Shown here in pieces: positions 58,133-64,000 of a DNA stretch of 64,000 nt. The stretch is from Phallus indusiatus (taxonomy: Eukaryota; Basidiomycota; Agaricomycetes; Phallales; Phallaceae), in the NCBI GenBank assembly GCA_027605045.1, contig JAQFWX010000008.1, positions 992,001 to 1,056,000 of the forward strand. The letters run 5' to 3'. The translations under genes were made by a program, and so were the position numbers. The notes beneath the pieces were generated by a model that saw only the letters and a program-made list of their open reading frames with translations, ran no database searches and was not told the DNA's origin. The stretch's first letter is position 1; the number at the start of each line of letters is the position of its first letter.

Positions 58133-59330
58133 ATGGTCTTAACGCTTTACGGAGTAAGTTCTGGATCATCGTGTACGGCATTATTGAGTCTAACAACGCG
58201 AATATCCTATCCGATGCAAGAGTCCTTCACCCTTCTCAACCTGCACACAGCGTGTAGCCGTCGTTTTAAAGGAGAAGGGTGTTCCTTATGACTTGAAATA
58301 TGTTACAAATGCGGATTTGGCAACCGAAGATTATGCTGAAAACATGCAGCCATTTAGGCAGTTTCCTGTGTTAGACGACGATGGATATAAATTATATGGT
58401 ATACGTCGCGTGTCTGTAGCCCGACGGTGCCTACTTGACTAATAACTTTCGTTCAGAATCTCGGGCAATTGGTCGTTACATCGCCCTTAAGTATGCAGAT
58501 CAGGGTACGCAAGGCTTAATCCCCGACGGAAAAGACTTGAAAGAACTTGCCGACTTTGAGAAGGCGATGTCCATCGAAGCCGCGCAGTTTATCACTGCAG
58601 AGTTGTTGACGATTGAGGTCGCCGTTAAACCGTAAGCTGATTCCACATCTCATCTTTGATTCTAGTAAAACATCTCTTGATTTCTTCTTCTTTGCTGCGA
58701 CCAGTTTTCACGGCGAACAACCAAATGATGAAACGGTAAAAAGACTAACTCAGCAGCTTAATCGGAAGTTGGATGGATATGAAAGAATACTATCTAAACA
58801 TAAATATCTATCGGGAGATGTGAGTTTTTTGTAGTTATTGTACGTAGATTGACGCTAATCGAATGACTTTTTTTAAGTATGTTACTCTTGCGGATTTATT
58901 TCATCTGCCATTTGCATATAAACTCGAAAGTCAGATTTCACCAGGAATAATGACTACTCCAGATCGTCCAAATGTGCAGCGCTGGTATAAGGATATCAGT
59001 TCTCGAGAAAGTTGGCTAACCATAAAGAATGGACTCAATGTACAGAACTAGCTTCTAACACTTATTATCAAATCCTAGTGTGTAGGTTCTCGAATTTCAC
59101 CCGTCTTCTGTTAACTTTCCTCCGCAAATTTTTCGACTCGGAACTACTATATTGTCTCTCTTCTAACTATCAATCTAAAGTTGAACGTTTGACTACGAGT
59201 TGTCCTGGTTAATCTGAGCTCAGGCCGCTTATTCTCAATTCGGCGACCGTCTAGTACTCCGATATTTGGTATTTTGGCCTGAGTCTTGGCCGTCGGTTTT
59301 TTGGACTTATGTTCATTCAGCGCTGTCCTG
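57893..59330 (+). repeat. Tandem duplication unit 1
   Basis: Begins with GAACGTGCTTCAAGAGCGT and includes the first transferase gene with its 3' flank. Unit 2 begins at 59331 with the same text. The two share promoter, coding and 3' flank (AATCTGAGCTCAGGCCGCTT at 59211 and 60941). Confidence 0.88.
58133..59051 (+). CDS. Glutathione S-transferase, phi-like, copy 1
   Basis: Start at 58133 (MVLTLYG), then SPSPFSTCTQRVAVVLKEKG (acceptor at ATGCAAG), where the Ser is the likely catalytic residue of phi-type enzymes. Then QFPVLDDDGYKLYG and ESRAIGRYIALKYADQG form the glutathione (G) site. The C-terminal helical domain has QLNRKLDGYERILSKHKYLS and YVTLADLFHLPFAYKLES with PNVQRWYKDISSRESW. Full length (about 215 residues), five exons. 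Conjugates glutathione to electrophiles; substrate unknown. Confidence 0.9.
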
Positions 59331-59874
59331 AACGTGCTTCAAGAGCGTTCAGTCCAATGAACACCGGCAGGAGGTGGAGCGGCCCGGGCGTACTATGGCA
59401 GCTGAGCGCCTCGCCGCTTCGCTTCAACTTGAATCACTGTAGCTAACCTAGCCTTTCTTTAGTGTTGGATTTCACGTGATTTGGATATAAACACTCATCG
59501 GTAGTATGTTTATCAGTAATCTGAGCAGGTCCGATATCGGACAATCCTATGGAATATTCTGGTAGTTTAGTACCTTATGCAGAGTTCACCTTAACTAGTA
59601 TATAGCCTTAACTAGTATGTAGTATATAGCTAGCTCATGTACGACTGTAGATAGTTGTCCGTAATACCTAGTTCTATACACAGGTACTCTCATATCCACA
59701 CCGCTCCTTATATCGTTTAAAGAGCGACCTCGCCGTCCAGTACCTGCTAGTCTTACAGATTTCAATATCAAGTCGTCGTTCAGAGAGAGGTATTTTGTGG
59801 TTATTAGTATGTATAAAAATACACATGTAGATCGACTCAACCCGCATCCAGCTCTTTAGTCATCAATATTTGGA
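59052..59874. other. Intergenic between the tandem transferases
   Basis: About 820 bp: 3' flank of copy 1, then the start of duplication unit 2 at 59331. It has the palindrome TCACGTGA (59472-59479) in the copy 2 promoter, which is not present at the matching place in unit 1. Confidence 0.5.
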
Positions 59875-61075
59875 ATGGTCTTGACGCTTTACGGAGTAAG
59901 TTCTGGATCATCGTGTACTGCGACATTGTGGAGTCTAACAATGCGAATATCCTATCCGATGCAAGAGTCCTTCATCCTTGTCAATCTCCACACAGCGCGT
60001 AGTTGTCGTCCTAAAGGAGAAGGGAGTTCCTTTTGACTTCAAATATGTTACAGATGAGGAGTTGGCAATCAACGATTTTGTTGACAACATGCAGCCATTT
60101 GGGCAATTACCTGTGTTAGACGATGATGGATATAAATTATATGGTATACACCGCGTGTCATTGGCCTGATGGTGCCGATTTTGCTAAGAATCACTGACTT
60201 TCGTTTTAGAATCTCGGGCGATTGGACGTTACCTCGCTCTCAAGTATGCAGATCAGGGTCTGCCATTGATCCCTGACGGAAAAGACTTGAAAAAACTTGC
60301 CGACTTTGAGAAAGCAATGTCCATCGAAGCTACGCAGTTTGTCACCGCAGAGTTGTTGATAAATGAGCTCGCCGTTAAACCGTAAGCTGATTCCGCATCT
60401 TGTCTTTAATTCTAATAAAACATCTCCCCATTTTTTCTTTTTTACTGCGACCAGTCTTGATGATGAAACAGTAAAAGCATTAATTCAGCAGCTTAATCGG
60501 AAGTTGGATGGGTTTGAAAGAATACTATCTAAACAAAGATATCTATCGGGTGACGTGAGTTTCTTGTAGTCATTGCATGTAGATTGACGCTAATCGAATG
60601 ACTTTTTTGAGTATATTACTCTTGCGGATTTATATCTTCTGCCACTTGCATATAAAGCCAAAAATCAGTTTCCACAAGGAATCATGCCTGCTCTGAATCA
60701 TCCAAGTGTGAAGCGTTGGTATAAAGAAATGAGTTCTAGGGAAACTTGGCTAACCATGAAGGATAAATTTGTGGAGATATAACGGACATTATAGACCACC
60801 AAAGAATTCCTCAGTGTCAAGAAACAACTATATGTATTAAAAAGCGAACCTAACAAAGAATCTTTTACAACGTATGAGTAAAGATAATGAAAGCTAGTTA
60901 ATTATGTAAGTTAAATGTTTGGCTACGAGTTGTTCTGGTCAATCTGAGCTCAGGCCGCTTCTTACCTGGAGAATGATGGGCAATAAGACATGATTTTCCT
61001 AAATAATTTTCTCGATTTGGCGACCGTCTGCTATATTTTGGCCTGAGTCTGGACCGCCGTTTTTTTGGACGCTAT
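59331..61075 (+). repeat. Tandem duplication unit 2
   Basis: Second copy of the ~1.4-1.7 kb unit starting at 57893. It is about 300 bp longer than unit 1, with extra sequence in the promoter and 3' flank. The right end is approximate. Confidence 0.8.
59875..60782 (+). CDS. Glutathione S-transferase, phi-like, copy 2
   Basis: Start at 59875 (MVLTLYG), then SPSSLSISTQRVVVVLKEKG. The catalytic-region spelling differs from copy 1: FSTC becomes LSIS, with the Cys lost and Ser kept. QLPVLDDDGYKLYG and ESRAIGRYLALKYADQG are conserved. The segment after the third intron lacks the six residues HGEQPN present in copy 1. Stop at 60780-60782. Frame and introns are intact, so it is probably functional but diverging. 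Confidence 0.88.
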
Positions 61076-61509
61076 GTTCACTCATTGAGACGTTTTCCCA
61101 CTGCACTCAATTCATTCATCTTCTAGTCTCTTGCCTTTTGGTAATTTCTTTTCGGTGCTAGTGGCCATCGACAGCTTCAATTCAGCTCGTCTATTAAAAT
61201 GGAACCATATTAGCTCCACCCCCTACCAGACGTTGACTGTTATTTATCATTCATAGTGTCAAGTCGGACGCGGCACGGCCATGCGCGTGTCTTGGCAGAG
61301 ACACATGGACAAGGCCAAAAGTTGAATGCGGCACTTCAATTTACTGTCTCCACTTCTCAATTATCCTGACAATCCTGGAAATATCATGTGCTTTGTAGTG
61401 CCTAAAGGGGTTGACAGACTGACTACAAAAATCTAAATTTACTGGGACTAGCAGGCCGCCTATTCTTAACTTAACACAGCATATACATGAATACAAAAGG
61501 AAGACCTGG
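60783..61509. other. Intergenic, no gene recognised
   Basis: About 730 bp. The left part is the 3' flank of copy 2 (repeat of 59211 on). No motif in the rest. Confidence 0.45.
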
Positions 61510-62507
61510 CTATCGTCCTCTGGTCATTACGTGTATATAGAAATCTCCGGAAGGTGCCGGAAGTAAGGTACCCCCTATCTCTTTGAAACCCATTGAACCG
61601 TAAATTTTTACATTAAGATCAGTACCGGGAACCACGCCCATAAAGGAGTTAGCACTTTTGACCTATTTTATGATCATCAGTGGCTTTCAAAACAATGTAA
61701 ATGTCACTGGCTTTTTCAAAAACGGCGTCCATTATTGCGGTCCCATACCCTTTCCTTTGATGTTCGGGAGCAGTGGCTAGATTATAACACCACCAACGTG
61801 TTTGAGCTTCCTAGACATTTTAACGACCTTAAGTACCGCTCATGAATCCTGTGAAAATATCAAAACTTGAACCTCTCGAGTGAACAACTTGTGATCCAAT
61901 GGTCCTATCGTTTCCGGATACTAAGTAACATGTATCAATGAAGATAGCTGGTGTAAATTTAAGAGATAAAGACACCGTGTTTGTCCACCAATACTGAGTC
62001 TCTGGTGATAATTTTTGGAAGAAATCATAGTATCCTAGACTACGTTGTTCCTCACTGAAACCAGGAGTGACAAATTAGCATCTCTTATTGAGGATAAAGA
62101 CCAGTCCGCAAACCTATCAAAAAGATATTTGCCATTATCGAAAAATGATCCCGTGCTGACGATTTGCTCCTCGCTTTCGGGGCCAATACAGATCACGTAA
62201 AGATGACCTTCAAGGATCGTTGCTCGCAGCATAGTCTCCATGTATTCTGAGAGAAGGCTTTCATCACCTCCCACTAGTGCTCGCTGAGCTGGATCTGGAT
62301 ATAATCGATCCATGATTCAGTAGACTATCAATGATGTTCACATAGGCTTCTATAACGAACCGTTGCGCAAGGCCTCAACACAGCAATCCACCAACTGCTT
62401 CAGCTGCGAATCTGTAATGTTCTTTCTTTTCACTGATTATGCTCGACATGACCAGGCGATCCCGTACCTTTAAGCTCCGCTAGACGCTTTACACGAAAGG
62501 AAGTCAT
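61510..62507 (-). CDS. GNAT-family N-acetyltransferase
   Basis: Start at 62507 (MTSFRVKRLAELK). Then DSQLKQLVDCCVEALRN, DPAQRALVGGDESLLSEYME, TMLRATILEGHLYVICIGPE and SEEQRSLGYYDFFQKLSPET with WWTNT. Then YPETIGPLDHKLFTRE, and EAQTRWWCYNLATAPEHQRK with GYGTAIMDAVFEKA, the acetyl-CoA binding signature (QRKGYG). The C-terminus is VKSANSFMGVVPGTDLNVKI and YGSMGFKEIGG. Stop at 61510-61512. Six or seven exons all join in frame once introns at 62303, 62057, 61963, 61883 and 61703 (approximate) are removed. Substrate unknown. Confidence 0.82.
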
Positions 62508-62857
62508 ACTCGGTTCTGCCAGTGGCGTCTGCAACACTAGGGACCACTTTTAAAGGAGTAAGCTGATGTTCGTTTCCCAGGGTTGACACGTTGGTGTGTC
62601 ACTGATGATAGCGATCAATAGAAAAAAGGTCCGAAGAAAGTAGTCCGGAAAAGAAGAAGAAGCTACATCTCACTTCCCTGGCGCCGGTCATCTGAGATAG
62701 CACAGGGTGGGACTTTCAGTTGATTTTTGACCGCTCTACACTACTCCGACTATGAGCGTATCAAATTCGGAGGCGTGTGGCGTGATGGTGATGATAAGAC
62801 ATAAAAGGCGTGTCCTGCCTAAGAAATGACTGGCAGCTGATGAAGAGTGCTTGGAAA
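62508..62857. promoter_or_regulatory. Shared upstream region of the GNAT and But2-like genes
   Basis: 350 bp between divergent starts, with no clear motif apart from CT-rich and purine tracts (AGAAGAAGAAGC near 62655). Confidence 0.4.
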
Positions 62858-63890
62858 ATGATCAACTCAAGTTCGCGCTATCACTCTCTTCCACAAGACG
62901 AGCCGGAAAAAGGTAAACGTGCTCGTTTCTACATTAAACTGATTTACTTATTCGAATTTTACATTTTAGAGCTTGCTCATGGCGTCGATAGCCCCGAGTT
63001 TGAGGAGCAACCTCCTGAGCTAAAACGCGATCACCCCCAGGTCCCTCTGTTGAACCATATCGCCATCGCTCTGATTATCATCTCAATTACTCTAGATGTT
63101 TATCTAGTCCTTTACACGATGGGATATCGATTTGGATCTAACTGGGATAAAGCGGTCGATATAAAGACCCTTGAAGCACCAACCACATATATTGGATTTG
63201 ACGAAATTTATCACAACAAATCTGCCCCAACACAATATCCTCCCATTTACAACAGAGCTCGCTACTTCTTTCAAGTGTCTGAAACAGAGAAAAACAAGCA
63301 GTTTCCATTGTGGACGGACAGGGAAATATCTATCGAAGGCTTTGTCCAAACCGCAGCAAATCGTCTTCGCGTAACCGAAGAGGTACGAAACACTGAAATG
63401 ATCAATAAATATAGACTAATTGAAGAAAAAAATATAGATATCGACAGTAGCACAGTTTCGTGTCTTGGATTACGGAATGGAGAATTGCACCTTATATCTT
63501 GATATTCCGAAGCGTAATGGAACATTTAGCTCGGTTAGGATTAATAAAGAAGGGGGAGACATGCCTATTATAGACATTTGGGCCCTGTCTAGTACTAACA
63601 ACAGAATCACACGTGAGGCGATGACCTGGTCGAGAAAACCCAAGCGTAAAAGCCATCTCGCTTCGATCCCACTCAATTATGGGACGAAAGGTGCTCTCAC
63701 CACTTTCCATTGCCCGGCGGGCACGTATCACGCTTTTGAAATCGCATGTGCCGCCTCTCAGCCTTGTGATATCGATACCAAGAACAGCGAATGGTACAAC
63801 GATGGTACGTTAAGTTTTTTTTTTCGTAAAAAAATTAGCCTAAACCTCAATCCTGTAGCACTATACATTATGCAAAGTCAAACCATATAG
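62858..63890 (+). CDS. Membrane protein with But2-like C-terminal domain
   Basis: Start at 62858 (MINSSSRYHSLPQDEPEK); an in-frame ATG at 62840 is an alternative. Exon 2 has ELAHGVDSPEFEEQPPELKR, then one TM helix VPLLNHIAIALIIISITLDV. The next exons give ISTVAQFRVLDYGMENCTLY, DIWALSSTNNRITREAMTWS and LTTFHCPAGTYHAFEIACA, a But2-type C-terminal beta domain known from agaricomycete proteins. Last exon ends ALYIMQSQTI, with TAG at 63888-63890. An intron at about 63383-63437 resolves the apparent frame change there. Type II-like single-pass topology. Function unknown. Confidence 0.75.
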
Positions 63891-64000
63891 GGAGCCGGGG
63901 GGCCTCTTCTTTTTGTCTATCAAATAACTTGTGCTGCTTTGTCCTTGTTCATATATGTTCATGTTTTTTTGGTGTCATCATAAATATTTTACTCAAGGTT

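Noticed and set aside
61800..62060. Apparent stops in the GNAT gene suggesting a pseudogene
   Set aside because: Three introns with GT-AG ends remove all stops and leave the family sequence continuous.
63383..63502. Apparent frameshift in the But2-like gene
   Set aside because: A 55-base intron (GTACGA...ATATAG) restores the frame and joins EE to ISTVAQFRV, so no lesion is needed.

Overview
This window looks like nuclear DNA of a basidiomycete fungus, most likely a mushroom-forming agaricomycete. The genes are small and packed closely, with many 45-70 bp GT-AG introns (plus a GC-AG intron in POL3). Intergenic gaps are short, the housekeeping genes are typically fungal, and several families are agaricomycete-typical: seven-TM-like membrane proteins, Zn2Cys6 factors, But2-like proteins, and a four-helix plus kinase-like family. 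Gene models were assembled by hand from reading frames, splice sites and family motifs. Terminal exons and starts are therefore inferences, with confidences given.

Layout. 0-0.5 kb: the 5' part of a membrane protein that runs off the left edge. 2.8-3.8 kb: a decayed hotdog thioesterase. 4.0-15.1 kb: a repeat island. It is bounded by about 265-bp near-identical inverted repeats and contains a 9.1-kb Ty3/Gypsy (chromodomain) LTR retrotransposon with indistinguishable LTRs, a perfect 5-bp target duplication, several frame breaks, and an extra coding region after the integrase. 15.2-48.2 kb: a dense block of conserved genes, namely ataxin-10, REC8-like kleisin, RPL30, VMS1, RPB7, POL3, a HIRIP3-like histone chaperone, VPS25, RPL11, MED11, ketopantoate reductase, PDCD2/TSR4, a CCCH-CUE-Smr protein, a coiled-coil protein, an MSC2-like zinc transporter and exosome RRP45. 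49.3-52.2 kb: a four-helix (MLKL-NTD/HeLo-like) plus kinase-like protein whose last exon and 3' flank duplicate those of RRP45. 53.3-57.6 kb: ZIM17, GRX5 and a Zn2Cys6 factor. 58.1-60.8 kb: tandem phi-like glutathione transferases. 61.5-63.9 kb: a GNAT acetyltransferase and a But2-like membrane protein, facing away from each other.

How it fits together. The conserved block is not a pathway cluster. It mixes DNA replication (POL3), transcription (RPB7, MED11), translation and ribosome assembly (RPL30, RPL11, TSR4, VMS1), RNA decay (RRP45, Smr protein), meiosis (REC8) and trafficking (VPS25). Several neighbours are divergent with short shared promoters. The accessory parts are the repeat island, the chimeric 49-52 kb gene and the tandem transferases.
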